From positions 95,001-159,000 of the forward strand of contig JAOPHQ010002284.1 in assembly GCA_030340625.1 (NCBI GenBank): 64,000 nt of DNA. The letters are read 5' to 3'. This DNA comes from Merluccius polli. Taxonomy: Eukaryota; Chordata; Actinopteri; Gadiformes; Merlucciidae. This document shows positions 14,464 to 25,659 of this stretch, one piece after another. The notes beneath the pieces are model-generated. The model was not told the origin of the DNA. It searched no databases and worked only from the letters and a program-made list of their open reading frames with translations. The position numbers and the translations under genes were made by a program. Numbering within the stretch: the first letter of the stretch is position 1; each line of letters begins with the position of its first letter.

Positions 14464-14489
14464 GGGGGGGGGGGGGGGGGGGGGGGGGG
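14464..14489. repeat. G26 homopolymer
   Basis: Uninterrupted run of 26 G on the + strand. Confidence 0.95.
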
Positions 14490-14924
14490 TCAGTCCTAAC
14501 TGATAAGAGAGCTAATCTTCGGCGAGCTGCTGTTCATTTAAGGCTGAAGCCGGCCCTGAAATTCCCCCGCTGGTGAAAATGTGGAGCAACATGGGCCCCC
14601 CCACCTAATGCCCCAGTCCTGAGGCCCCTCCCCTCCTCTCTCTAGTCTATATCACAGTGTGCTCCGCTGGGCACAGTTATGCAGCAGAGACGGGGTCTGC
14701 ACTGAAGACCCCTGCCTGATTGAGATGAAAATGAACTCCCCCTGCAGGGGTGTGTGTCTGCTGCGGACGTATGCAGCGGGCTGAGGCTAGGCGAGGCCAC
14801 GCGCCTCGGCTCGGAAGGAAGCATTTGGTTTGAATTGAATTGCAAAAGAGTGATATGCCTTATGGCTCCAAGCCATTCCCTGGCTGCTTTTCCATGTCCG
14901 ACTGGCACAGATTCTAATAAGCAA

Positions 14925-14929
<5 letters not shown>

Positions 14930-14969
<40 letters not shown>
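14930..14969. repeat. (TA)n microsatellite
   Basis: About 20 TA units. Confidence 0.95.
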
Positions 14970-14973
<4 letters not shown>

Positions 14974-15388
14974 GCTTGTGTGATCTGACAGACACATGTT
15001 CATTACTATAGTCTTGTTGAATGACTTCTGCTTGCACCATGACTGGTGCCATCTACAATATATAGTAGGTTATAATCCTTACACACAGTATATTTAATTA
15101 ATTTAATCAAATTTAGCAGCCACAGGAATAACATTTAACATTAACATTTATTTCATTTAAAAAAATGATGAATCATATAATTCCTAATTTAATGCATCCA
15201 TCATCATAATGTGATGCCAGGCACAACAATGAATACTTCCCACAATGAAAAGGATCTTGATAAATAACTGCTGATGTGTCGTTATGGATATCGTACCCAC
15301 TTTCCTTCATTCTGTTCAACACCATTTCACAAGAAAATCAATGATGGGGAAGGGACAAACTAAAAGCAATTTAGAAGACTGTCAATTA

Positions 15389-15588
15389 GGCTGCGTTCAC
15401 ACTGCAAGCCTTAGTGTTCAATTCGGATGTATTGCTCAGATCCGATTTTTTTGTTTTGCTGTTCACATTCGGTTTGAAATGTGGCCAATATCAGATTCCA
15501 GTGTGCTGCAAAAAAAGCAAACAAAAAATGTTTTTTTGCCCAAATCCAGATTTGGGCCACATTTGCCTGCAGTCTGAACGTACAGGCT
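15389..15588. mobile_element. hAT-like MITE, 200 bp, with 8-bp TSD
   Basis: The element is flanked by a perfect 8-bp direct repeat GTCAATTA at 15381-15388 and 15589-15596. The left end reads GGCTGCGTTCACACTGCA and the right end TGCAGTCTGAACGTACAGGCT-like, imperfect inverted complements. An 8-bp duplication fits hAT. Internal words caaatccagatttgggccac and gtggccaatatcagatt are also partly complementary. It has no coding capacity. Confidence 0.72.
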
Positions 15589-16069
15589 GTCAATTAAATT
15601 GCTTCAAATGACTCAGTGACAGGTTTTTTATTAATTTATTCACATATTTTAGATGAGCTCGTCCCATCTGTGCTCACTGCTCACTGGGTGGTATCGATTC
15701 CAGCGTGTTGCCCAGTAAAGATGAAATTCCTCTTGGGTAATTCAACAAAGAAAATCCCCTTTGTTAATTGAATTTTTGAGTTTGTTTTTTTCATTTGAAT
15801 AGAAAAGCTACAATTTTGTGCAAGATGATTTGCACAATTGTTCCAGTTCTATACAAAGGCAATTGCATACATCACGTGTAAACCTATTGTCATATGTAAC
15901 ATAAAGATACATCCTAAACATATCAAAACATGAGCAGTTAAAGGCACTGAAAGTAAGATTTAAGACTATTTGATTGTCATTTGTTAGAAATGCTACAGTC
16001 ATCCGTTAGATATTAGTGAGTGAAATGCGCTACGTTAGAATATCTGCCTCCGTTTAAGCCAATTTAGAT

Positions 16070-16262
16070 TTGAGATCCCTGATTGGTTCGGGGAACCCAT
16101 CTTACTTGTCAATCAGGTGCTTGAATGCAATGGTGGAGAAACGTAGGGGGGGAAGGAGCAGAGAGGGAGGGGACATTTTCTTGGTTGTTTAATTTAAAAA
16201 TCTTGCTCTCTTCTGCTCTTTTCTGCTCTCTCACTTTATAACTCACGAATCTTACAGCAGCT
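16070..16262 (+). repeat. Dispersed repeat fragment related to 10800-10970
   Basis: The segment has ccctgattggttc...gaacccatctt, then aatgcaatggtggagaaa, then gagggaggggacat, in the same order as 10834-10928. It then continues with ttctgctctttt and ends in tacagcagctttaa. It is a solitary partial copy of the inverted-repeat family at 10.3-11.15 kb. Confidence 0.65.
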
Positions 16263-17101
16263 TTAAGAAGATAACAACGTTATTATCAGTATCATACCAG
16301 AGAAAAATGAGCACAGAGGCATTTAAACAAAGCACTAGTAAAGTATATCTGTAGTTGAAGAGTGTGGCTATCATTTGTCTAGGAGATTTGAACCGATATG
16401 GTGTCTGTGTTGATTATTAGCTATAGACCGTTCAGTTGCACTTGACTTCCCATGATTCATATTCATATTTCCAATATCCAAACAGCATAATAATCCCATA
16501 AAGCACCCTTTTAGTTTTGATTAAATGATTGTTGCTGATATGATGGATCTCGTCATGAAGAAAAACCTCAGAAAATGTTTTACTGTAATAATCTTAAGAC
16601 CGAAAATACCAAGACAATATAATATAGCAACATGAAAGAAATGTGATATCATAATATTATGATGACCAAGAATACAGATTATGTCACAGAGATATCTCCA
16701 TTATGTCGATGTAATATTAGCAGCCAGATTTTCTATATCGATATACACAAAACTGTTACTAATACACATTTTCCATTTGCTGTGCACAAACTGCTGTGCT
16801 CAATACAGGGATCATAAGGGGAAAGTTTGTAGAGTTTTATCATTACAACTTTTATTTTTTTCCACTTTCCCTTTTTTGTCTATGGAGGTTCGGTTTGACA
16901 GAGAGGTGTGATTACTTCCAGTAGCAACGTGAGACATTTCTTGACTCCAATAGTTTTTTTCTCTCCTATGTTTACATTTTGTTTGGGGAATGTTTAAGAC
17001 AACACTTCTATTCAATATTTCTATTCCTGCTACTAATAACCCAACAGCACAGGCCTGGAACAACTGAGATTGACAATAAAGTAATGATGTCATTTGCACA
17101 C

Positions 17102-17102
<1 letters not shown>

Positions 17103-17137
<35 letters not shown>
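17103..17137. repeat. C35 homopolymer
   Basis: Uninterrupted run of 35 C, the longest homopolymer in the window. Open frames through it are artefacts. Confidence 0.95.
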
Positions 17138-17138
<1 letters not shown>

Positions 17139-17529
17139 TGGCTAAGATGGAGTGGAAGTAATTGGAACCCCTGCTCTAAACATGTGGAGCCTCCATCTCA
17201 TGAAGTCCTTAATGTCTTCCAACAGAAACCCAATCTTACTCTCTTCCTTATTTTCAGCTGGGCCTTTGATCTTGCTTACAATACTTGACCTCAAAGTAAA
17301 CACAAGGCTTTTAGGTATAGGATCTTTGTTATGAGAATGTTATTCAATTCTTTATTTCATACAGGTTGTAAGATATTGGATCAATAGCTAAGATATATTA
17401 TTCCTAGTAGTGGTAGAGCATCCATCATCTTTGGTATAGTTCAAGTATGCACATCTGTGTTTGTGGAAGTTGTCCAGCATGTATTATTAAGTCAGTCTCA
17501 GCAATCAGAGGACATTGGTGTTCTCCGTC

Positions 17530-17530
<1 letters not shown>

Positions 17531-17576
<46 letters not shown>
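17531..17576. repeat. (GA)n microsatellite
   Basis: About 23 GA units. Confidence 0.95.
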
Positions 17577-17577
<1 letters not shown>

Positions 17578-18587
17578 ACCCTGCTATAGAAGCTTCCAAC
17601 AAACGAGTGCAGTGAGCAGAAGGGAGTGTCTCCTCCAGCAGGGTGAATCATGAGATGTGAAATATTTGGCATCTGCTTCACGTTAATAATCAACGTAATC
17701 AAAGTTGGAATCGACATCACCATAAATCATGCAGGGGGGGCGGAGGGTGATGTATTGTGATACAATGCCAGGGATTTGCCCTCCTGCCAGGGGTTTATAC
17801 TGTTTGAAGGTATCAAGTCACATAAAGACTTGTAATGGTGGGATCGTGTAATGGATGAGAGAGGGCATTGTCCCACAAATGGTCTTGTGCATGTTCCTGA
17901 TTCCCACACACAAAAGACCACTCTCATGTAGAATTGGACTTTTTTCCCTTTAGCCATTTTTCCTATAGCGGGACAATAAGAGATTGGAGGCAGCAGTTCC
18001 TGCAACAATAAAATCTGCTTCCACTCAAAGCCAATGAGGTAAAACACAGAACATATTTCAGAATAGATTCTCCAAATGGTCTGAAAGATTGTGAGTTATT
18101 AATCAACATTACACTAATCACATTGTTAGACTAATTTCAATTAGTGGCGTCATCTTTACAGATACAGGAACTAAATTGTCTGTTCATTATATTTAATCGA
18201 ACCAATTTCAATGTGTAGTACATTTACCTAAATTTGATGATGTTTAATTAAACTACTTATTGTTTATTTTCCATCCAGCGCAAACCTATTACCATGAGGA
18301 GCAAAGCAAATGGCATTACACGGATATAACTCAAACACACTTTATTCATGGTCTGCATATCGGCACAGCGACTTTATTCCAATAGGATTTAAACAAATTA
18401 AGATGCGGCAAAGTCTTTCATTTGGTAATAGTAACCAGCACACGAGAAATAAGGCACCGAAAGGATTTATTTGTAACTTAAGGAATCCCCCAAAAAACGT
18501 TGTTGATGCATGAAGACTAAACACCACATCACTCCACATAACAACATATACATTTAAGTTTTGTTTTCTTTAAAACCCCACCCCTAC

Positions 18588-18672
18588 TGCCCTGGGACAT
18601 CAGAGAAACAGACCCATAATTGATATGTGATATGAGTGACACCTGTGTTTGTCCTACGATGACAATAGGATC
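18588..18672 (+). repeat. Second copy of the 4.0-kb dispersed repeat
   Basis: Shared words with 4006-4092 in the same order are gccctgggacat, cagacccataat, acacctgtgttt, cctacgatgaca and aatag(a/g). The left arm of the foldback is missing, so this copy is truncated or solo. Confidence 0.7.
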
Positions 18673-18999
18673 TATTGTAGATGTATTGCGACTAGATGTA
18701 ACTGATTTGCAATGCGATACTTTCGTTGTGAGAACTTGAATTATTCTTTACTGCGAGAGAGAAAAGACAGGCCTCACCATAAATTGATAGGTTGAAATAA
18801 CCAATATGCCAACGTGCTCAAAAAATAGGAAATACAATTCCATCTTATTTTCTAACAGCTGAAGACATTTTAGAGTGATAATCTCAAATATTTTGGGTGT
18901 GGGGTGTGTGGATATTCCTGCTTGAAATTGTTCACATAGACCAAGATGCAAGAAGAAAATATCTGATGTAATATCGTACACCATGACGCAATCTCTCTC

Positions 19000-19160
19000 G
19001 CCGCACACACACAAACTCACACACACACACACACACACACAATATCAAACACACGCACACACACACACAATATCAAACACACAAAAACACACGCATACAC
19101 ACACACATACACCTACACACAATATCAAACACACACGCGCACGCACACACACATACACGC
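19000..19160. repeat. (CA)n minisatellite with repeated CAATATCAAACAC spacer
   Basis: CA tracts separated by three recurrences of CAATATCAAACACAC at about 19040, 19068 and 19120, giving a longer-period repeat. Confidence 0.9.
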
Positions 19161-20530
19161 AAAAGGGGTTCACAATTTTCCTGAACAGGTTAAGAAAGTG
19201 GGCTTTAATGATGCGTCAAACACTCTACTTACAAGACCATTAGGCAGCCGCGCGGCACAAGAGTGAGACGTGCACATTCTAGTGGCGGCAGCAGCACTTA
19301 GTTGCTGAATAGAAGAGTGGACCTGCAGCTTAACTCATGTGGCGCAGCGAGTGGGCGTTTGATGTTAGCCGTCGTGTGGCAGCTTTCTCCCTCTCTATTT
19401 TCCTGTGTCGGTTCCTTCTCTTTGGAAATGTTAAGAAATACAAGCAAAGTCTAAGACTCTCCTGCATAGGGAACACAAGGCACGTCATTGGGCGCAATCG
19501 CTGACTTACAAAAAACATTGTGGCAGATGTTTTGTTGGAGTGCTAATTGAATGCTAACTGTACTTGTGCACATGATTAAAAACATCAACGACAAAAACAA
19601 CAAATTGATTTGTGTGCACATCTGCTTTGCAAGTGTTCTAAAAACGTGTGTGTGTGTGTTTGTGTTAATCAGTACACATGTGTGTGCAGTGGTTCAGAAC
19701 TGCCACCCTCTGCTCTTGACTATTATGCTGGATTGAAGGTTAAGTGGGCTGCGGTCAACCGACCCACCCCCCATCTTTTTTCTTCTTCTTCTCCTATCCT
19801 ATTCTTTGCTAGATCTTTCCACGGCCCTCTGTAATACAGGGCATTGTGCTCAGCCCTTCATGTTACCCTCGTTTCCCATTTATTCAACTGCTCATGCCTG
19901 CAGTTGTTTTTTTTCTTTTTTTCTCTTTTTTTTTGGATGATTTTTTTTGGATTTTTTCCAAGGCGCCACCAATTCAGGAGCTCATCTCATTTCAAATCTT
20001 TTGTCTTGGCTCTAATTTTACAGCGAAAAGAGCAATTGGACAGTGGATGGGCCCAAAAGCTTTTTTATGTATTTATTTTGTATTAAAGAGCTAAAGAGCT
20101 GACGTGATTATATTTGCCTCACATATACATTCCTAAGAAGAAAACACACCGAAATTAATTACTCAGTGCACTTGATGAGTATGTTTCTGTCAGTCTGACA
20201 GCATGTTATGCCTGTGTATCACAACAGCAGACAATTAAGTAGCGTTTAGAACACACACACGACAAAAAATAATAAATAATAAATAACAATAATAATATAA
20301 TAATAATACCAGATAGTCACTCACTGCCATAACTGCATTAATTCAATATTTGATAGGGATTTAAAAATGTTCACGGCTGGACAGCTGCTCTTGTAGAAAG
20401 GACTTAAGATAAAAGATAAAGATTTGGATGTGTCTGTCTTGTATCCATGGCGATGCTGTCCTCCAGGCTGCATTACTGTAAAACATGCCTTTCTTTGCCT
20501 TGACCTGATGTTTATCCCACCGCTTACATC

Positions 20531-20608
20531 TCACACACACACATACACACCTAAGCACGTGTGGATGCATGCAGACACACACACACATACACACACTAAT
20601 AGAGGAGG

Positions 20609-20645
<37 letters not shown>

Positions 20646-20648
20646 CCT

Positions 20649-20704
<56 letters not shown>
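20531..20704. repeat. CA then (TA)n microsatellites
   Basis: Degenerate CA repeats to about 20597, then TA tracts at about 20611-20641 and 20654-20702 separated by ttgttccttat. Confidence 0.92.
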
Positions 20705-20708
<4 letters not shown>

Positions 20709-20842
20709 AGAAACAAGAAATAAGAAATACGTTTTTCTTTTGTTAAATTCTCCATTCACATTTTTTTCTTTCTTCGTTAATGAGTGAATTGTTACATGTA
20801 TTTGTTCAAATTAGAGTACACTCTAAAATATGACAGAATACT

Positions 20843-21966
20843 GGGTAACGCTTTATATTAAGGTCCTTGTAATAACCATTAATTAATAGGTAATAAGGCC
20901 CTTGTAAGTCCTTACAAGATGCTTATTAACATTATTGTGTGTTTATAAGCCTATATAAGTGTTAATAATGGCATTATAATACAGTTAATAGCAGGCTATA
21001 ACACATTTATAAGCGCTTATAAGAAACTTGTTAACAGTTTGCAAATGCTTAAGAACATTAATAAAAGCCTCATGAGTATCTTATAATCGTTCATAATAGC
21101 ATTACAAACACCCATAACCCACCCATTACGTCTTTGCCATGCCTTTATTAATCTTCTTTTGTTTGCTTATTGATATTAAAATATACTTTATTGCTCATCT
21201 ATTATAAGTTAACTATGCACTTGTTAACAGTTAACTATGCTTTTTGCAGCTACCGGATCTAAAGCGAGAACAATGCCTTATTAAGGCTAATAAATCATTT
21301 ATTATGCATTATTATGCCTTTAAGAATCTTTTTTTGTTTGCTTTACTAAAATAAAATATACTTTATTATGTCGTTATTATTAGTTAACTATGCACTTGTT
21401 AATAGTTAACTATGCTTTTTGCAGCTTCCGTTTTTTTTTCTTCCCATTATATCAGCCTTGACCACATTCTAGATGTGGAGGTTGTGAAAATCATTAACCA
21501 GTAATTAACACATAATGAAATATTTATTAGACTTAATAAGGCATTGTTCTCGCTTTAGATCCGGTAGCTGCAAAAAGCATAGTTAACTGTTAACAAGTGC
21601 ATAGTTAACTTATAATAGATGAGCAATAAAGTATATTTTAATATCAATAAGCAAACAAAAGAAGATTAATAAAGGCATGGCAAAGACGTAATGGGTGGGT
21701 TATGGGTGTTTGTAATGCTATTATGAACGATTATAAGATACTCATGAGGCTTTTATTAATGTTCTTAAGCATTTGCAAACTGTTAACAAGTTTCTTATAA
21801 GCGCTTCTAAATGTGTTATAGCCTGCTATTAACTGTATTATAATGCCATTATTAACACTTATATAGGCTTATAAACACACAATAATGTTAATAAGCATCT
21901 TGTAAGGACTTACAAGGGCCTTATTACCTATTAATTAATGGTTATTACATAATATAAAGCATTACC
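20843..21966. mobile_element. Long-armed inverted-repeat DNA element, 1.1 kb
   Basis: Arms of about 440 bases (20843-21285 and 21531-21966) are near-perfect reverse complements. The left begins GGGTAACGCTTTATATTAAG; the right ends ATAATATAAAGCATTACC. The left arm carries about 7 extra bases near its tip. The central part (21290-21430) contains a third, direct, partial copy of arm sequence (TATACTTTATTATGTCG..., AGTTAACTATGCACTTGTTAA). No coding region is present. Flanks share AATA but no clear target duplication, so the superfamily is unassigned. Confidence 0.85.
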
Positions 21967-22195
21967 GAATATTGTTTTGTAAATACATGGCAAATGTACA
22001 ATACATGCTCTTGCACTATACCACCAGTTACAGTATAATGATATTTCATCCCTATCACGTCGCACTCATTTCCCCTTGTGAGCTGAGAGTCTGCTGACCG
22101 CAGCATCTGTGTGTGTGTTTGTGTGTGTGTGTGATGCATTTTGGAAGCCAACAGAGAGCCCCTGGTAGAGACCAAAATGCACCCCCTCCACCACG

Positions 22196-22221
22196 CCCCC
22201 CCCCCCCCCCCCCCCCCCCCC
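22196..22221. repeat. C26 homopolymer
   Basis: Uninterrupted C run in a GC-rich segment. Confidence 0.95.
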
Positions 22222-22685
22222 TCCAGCCAGCCTCCCTAGCCTGGGGCTGAGCAGCTGTCTGGGTCTGGGCTCTACAGCGGTCTGCCAGCCAGCCGCTCGG
22301 CTGGCCGGCGCGTGGCTGGCCATGTTTCACCAGATGCACCACCGGCCCCTCAGGTGGTGGTGCAGCTCGGCTCCCACACACACGGGGGAACATCACACAC
22401 ACACAAATTAAAATTAAATAAACTGGCTGGGCCAGCCGCCCAATGCATGGATGATGGGGGCCAAGAACTGCAAAGTTAAACATGTATGTATGCCTAGTAC
22501 AAGCCCCCCCCCACACACACACACGCACGCGCACACACACACACCCATGGGGACAGCAGCAGGCGCACGGCCCCAGTCAGAGCTGGGAGCTGCAGGCTCT
22601 CCCATCTCGGTCTCGCATCCTGGACCATTCTGGCAAGCAGGCGACACGTTATTATAGACCTGGGATGTTTATAGTTCAACGATAC

Positions 22686-22697
22686 AGACCGACACAG

Positions 22698-22738
<41 letters not shown>

Positions 22739-22905
22739 CAGAGATAGACAGACAGACAGACAGACACAGAGATAGACAAAGAGACAGACAGACACAGAGA
22801 TAGACAGACAGACAGACAGACACAGAGATAGACAGACAGACAGACAGACACAGAGATAGACAAAGAGACAGACAGACACAGAGATAGACAGACAGACAGA
22901 CATAA

Positions 22906-22940
<35 letters not shown>

Positions 22941-22997
22941 GAGATAGAGAGACAGACAGACAGACACAGAGATAGACAGACAGACAGACAGACATAA

Positions 22998-23036
<39 letters not shown>

Positions 23037-23093
23037 GAGATAGATAGAGAGACAGACAGACAGAGACAGACAACCAGAGAGATAGACAGACAT
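22686..23093. repeat. GACA/GATA minisatellite, left part
   Basis: Tetranucleotide GACA array with recurring CACAGAGATAGACA and CATAAAGATAGACA blocks, giving higher-order units of roughly 30-60 bases. Reading frames full of CLSV in all frames are artefacts of the repeat. Confidence 0.96.
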
Positions 23094-23259
23094 TAGGGCA
23101 CAAAATTAGCACCAGCCACCAGCCAAATGCTGGTAAAATATGCAAGTGGCTGGTAGATTTGCTTCACTTACCAGCCAACAAAACAATGGTAATCTATTGA
23201 ATGGTTGGTAAAATTGTAACATTCACTAGCCACTAGCCAAAAGTTAATTTTGCACCCTG
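23094..23259. mobile_element. hAT-like MITE inserted inside the GACA array
   Basis: The 166-bp insert has ends TAGGGCACAAAATTA and TTAATTTTGCACCCTG, inverted complements of a CAGGGTGCAAAATTAA-type hAT end. The flanking 8-mers ACAGACAT (23086-23093) and ACAGACAA (23260-23267) match at 7 of 8, as expected of a target duplication, though the repetitive target weakens that test. The interior repeats the words accagcca, gctggtaaa and ccactagcc. Confidence 0.72.
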
Positions 23260-23635
23260 ACAGACAAACATACATACATACACACATACATACATACATA
23301 CATACATACATACATACATACATGCATACATACATACACAGACAAACACAGAGATAGAAAGACAGACACAGAGAGTGACAGAAGGACAGACAGACACATT
23401 GGAAGACAGACATACAGGCAGACAGACAAAGAGAGAGACAGACGGACAGATACAGAGACAGACAGACAGACAGATGGACTGACACAGAGACAGACAGACA
23501 AACAGGCAGACAGACAGAGATAGACAGACGGACAGATACAGAGACAGACAGACAGACAGATGGACTGACACAGAGACAGACAGACAAACAGGCAGACAGA
23601 CACAGAGATAGACAGAGACAGACAGACAGACTTGC
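23260..23635. repeat. CATA then GACA minisatellite, right part
   Basis: CATA units at about 23268-23335, then GACA/GACG arrays with two near-identical higher-order blocks (about 23410-23510 and 23515-23605). Confidence 0.95.
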
Positions 23636-23738
23636 TGATATATGCTGCTCAAATGCAGTACATATGTGTGAAAGACTGAACCGGGGGGGTGTTTCTGTCC
23701 GTTGAGCAGTCAGAGAGGAGCGATGTCTTGGAGTGGGT

Positions 23739-23759
23739 GGGGGGGGGGGGGGGGGGGGG
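23739..23759. repeat. G21 homopolymer
   Basis: Uninterrupted G run. Confidence 0.94.
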
Positions 23760-24168
23760 TGTCTGAGTCTGAAGACTGAAGTCGAGAACCCTCTTCAGCT
23801 CACAAGTACACTGCTAACCATGTACGGTTTCGCTTGATTTCTCGTATCTCTCTTAATGATAGGCAGATACTCCCTGAAAATGTATCCATGGTTGAACAGT
23901 GTCCACTTATTACTTATCCTTTCCACTTATCACAAGTTCAATGTAGATTTTGTCCCGTGTAAGTAAGTAAGTCAGGGAAATGTATAATTCATAATGTGTC
24001 AATTCATTCAAAAGGAATTGCTGATGTTTAATGTGTTCAAATAGATGTAATACATGATTCAGAATATGACTTTACTCATCTGGAAGGAAACTGTTTCAAT
24101 TGTTTACATGTTTCTGTCATGTAACACGCAGCTTACAATAGAAAAATCTGCAGGACAATGGCAAAAAA

Positions 24169-24215
<47 letters not shown>

Positions 24216-24232
24216 ATAATAATAATAATAAT
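24169..24232. repeat. (TAC)n then (AAT)n microsatellite
   Basis: About 15 TAC units followed by AAT units. Confidence 0.95.
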
Positions 24233-24792
24233 ATTTTTTTGTTTAAATAGGACCAATTCATATGGCCAGCATTGTTTCCAACGTTGACCTGAGAGCAAAG
24301 CCACCTATCCATTGTTTTCTCCACAGCCATGGAGGATGCATGGCAGGATGCAGCACTATTATTTAAACCTAGCTTGATGCCCCCTTTTGTACAAGCGCTG
24401 AGAAGCAATTCAGTTGGAGGAGAGAGAGAGAGAGAGGTGGGGCTGGGGGTCACTGATTGGTTACGAAACCTTATTTTCCCACTATCGATTCTCCCGGGTC
24501 CGACCAATGAAATGCATAAAAAAAAAAAAACTCAGCAAGACAGATTGGCTGTCACGTCCTATGGCTGAAATCAGGCAATCAATGTCACATTCCTCTAGTG
24601 GGGGGCTGGGGGGTAGGAACCTAATTCCTCTCATCGGCCGCTAAGTAGTGAGCACCCCAGGGTTCATAAATCACCCATCGGAGCAGAGGCAACAGAAGCT
24701 CTTTAGTTAATCGTCCGTTCGTTACACAAGTGTGTTTCAATATGTCCCGCTGTGTGTCGCTAGGAAACTTGATTTCAAGTGGCTAACGCATA

Positions 24793-24833
24793 TGTCTCTC
24801 TGTCTCTGTCTCTGTCTCTGTTTCTGTCTCTGT

Positions 24834-24876
<43 letters not shown>

Positions 24877-24903
24877 CCTCTCTCTCTCTCTCTCCTTCTG
24901 CAG
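24793..24903 (+). promoter_or_regulatory. 3' splice site of the nxph1 terminal exon, with CT microsatellite as pyrimidine tract
   Basis: About 110 bases of nearly pure pyrimidine (tctctgtctctgtc then (CT)n, ccctccctc, (CT)n) run directly into ctccttctgcag. The AG at 24902-24903 is followed by the reading frame of the neurexophilin exon. The tract would serve as the splicing polypyrimidine tract. No branch point can be assigned inside it. Confidence 0.8.
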
Positions 24904-25659
24904 GTCACAACTGTCAATGCCTCCAAGTCGGACCTGGTGAAGGGGGGCACCCCCAAGTCCATGCTGAAGCACATCTGGAGCGACGGCGCCAAGGACCTGT
25001 CCATCAGCCGGCTGCTGTCGCAGACGCTGCACGGCAGGGAGAACCGCACGGCGCTGGACCTGCGCTATGACACGCCCGAGCCCTACTCTGAGCAGGACCT
25101 GTGGGACTGGCTGCGTAACGCCACGGACCCACAGGACCCACGGTCGCGCGCGAAACGGCGGCCCATGGTGAAGACGGGCAAGTTCAAGAAGATGTTCGGC
25201 TGGGGCGACTTCCACTCCAACATCAAGACGGTGAAGCTTAACCTGCTGATCACGGGCAAGATCGTGGACCACGGCAACGGCACCTTCAGTGTGTACTTCC
25301 GCCACAACTCCACGGGCCAGGGCAACGTGTCGGTGAGCCTGGTGCCGCCCACCAAGATCGTGGAGTTCGACGCAGCAGCGCAGCAGTCGGTGATCGACGC
25401 CAAGGACTCTAAGTCCTTCAACTGCCGCATCGAGTACGAGAAGGTGGAGAAGGGGTCCAAGAACGCGCTGTGCAACTTCGACCCGTCCAAGACGTGCTAC
25501 CAGGAGCAGACGCAGAGCCACGTGTCCTGGCTGTGCTCCAAGCCCTTCAAGGTCATCTGCATCTTCATCTCCTTCTACAGCACCGACTACAAACTAGTGC
25601 AGAAGGTGTGCCCGGACTACAACTACCATAGTGACACCCCCTATTTCCCATCTGGCTGA
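24904..25659 (+). CDS. nxph1: Neurexophilin-1, last coding exon (251 codons plus stop)
   Basis: Neurexophilins are secreted neuropeptide-like glycoproteins that bind the LNS domains of alpha-neurexins at synapses. This exon encodes 251 residues: a variable N-terminal part with the motif RYDTPEPYSEQDLWDWLRN (about residues 54-72), a basic processing site RSRAKRR (about 80-86), and the strongly conserved domain beginning KTGKFKKMFGWGDFHSNIK. That domain has N-glycosylation sequons (NGT, NST, NVS) and six cysteines in its C-terminal 90 residues (NCR, LCN, TCY, LCS, ICI, VCP), ending DTPYFPSG. The RYDTPEPYSEQ stretch and the C-terminus fit paralogue 1 better than paralogue 2 (recalled family knowledge). 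The exon opens at the AG of ctccttctgcag (24892-24903). The signal peptide is missing and must be in an upstream exon that I did not find in the window. The exon is GC-rich against AT-rich flanks and is intact. Confidence 0.95.
   Translation, partial: VTTVNASKSDLVKGGTPKSMLKHIWSDGAKDLSISRLLSQTLHGRENRTALDLRYDTPEPYSEQDLWDWLRNATDPQDPRSRAKRRPMVKTGKFKKMFGWGDFHSNIKTVKLNLLITGKIVDHGNGTFSVYFRHNSTGQGNVSVSLVPPTKIVEFDAAAQQSVIDAKDSKSFNCRIEYEKVEKGSKNALCNFDPSKTCYQEQTQSHVSWLCSKPFKVICIFISFYSTDYKLVQKVCPDYNYHSDTPYFPSG

Noticed and set aside
22686..23635. Regular array considered as CRISPR-like
   Set aside because: The units are a tetranucleotide microsatellite without unique spacers, in a vertebrate-type genome.
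22494..23652. Frames full of CLSVCLSV on the minus strand
   Set aside because: All three frames of the GACA array stay open because the repeat lacks stops. No start context or conservation supports a protein.
24775..25521. Minus-strand frame opposite the nxph1 exon (248 codons)
   Set aside because: It is the antisense shadow of a GC-rich conserved exon; the plus-strand protein explains the sequence.
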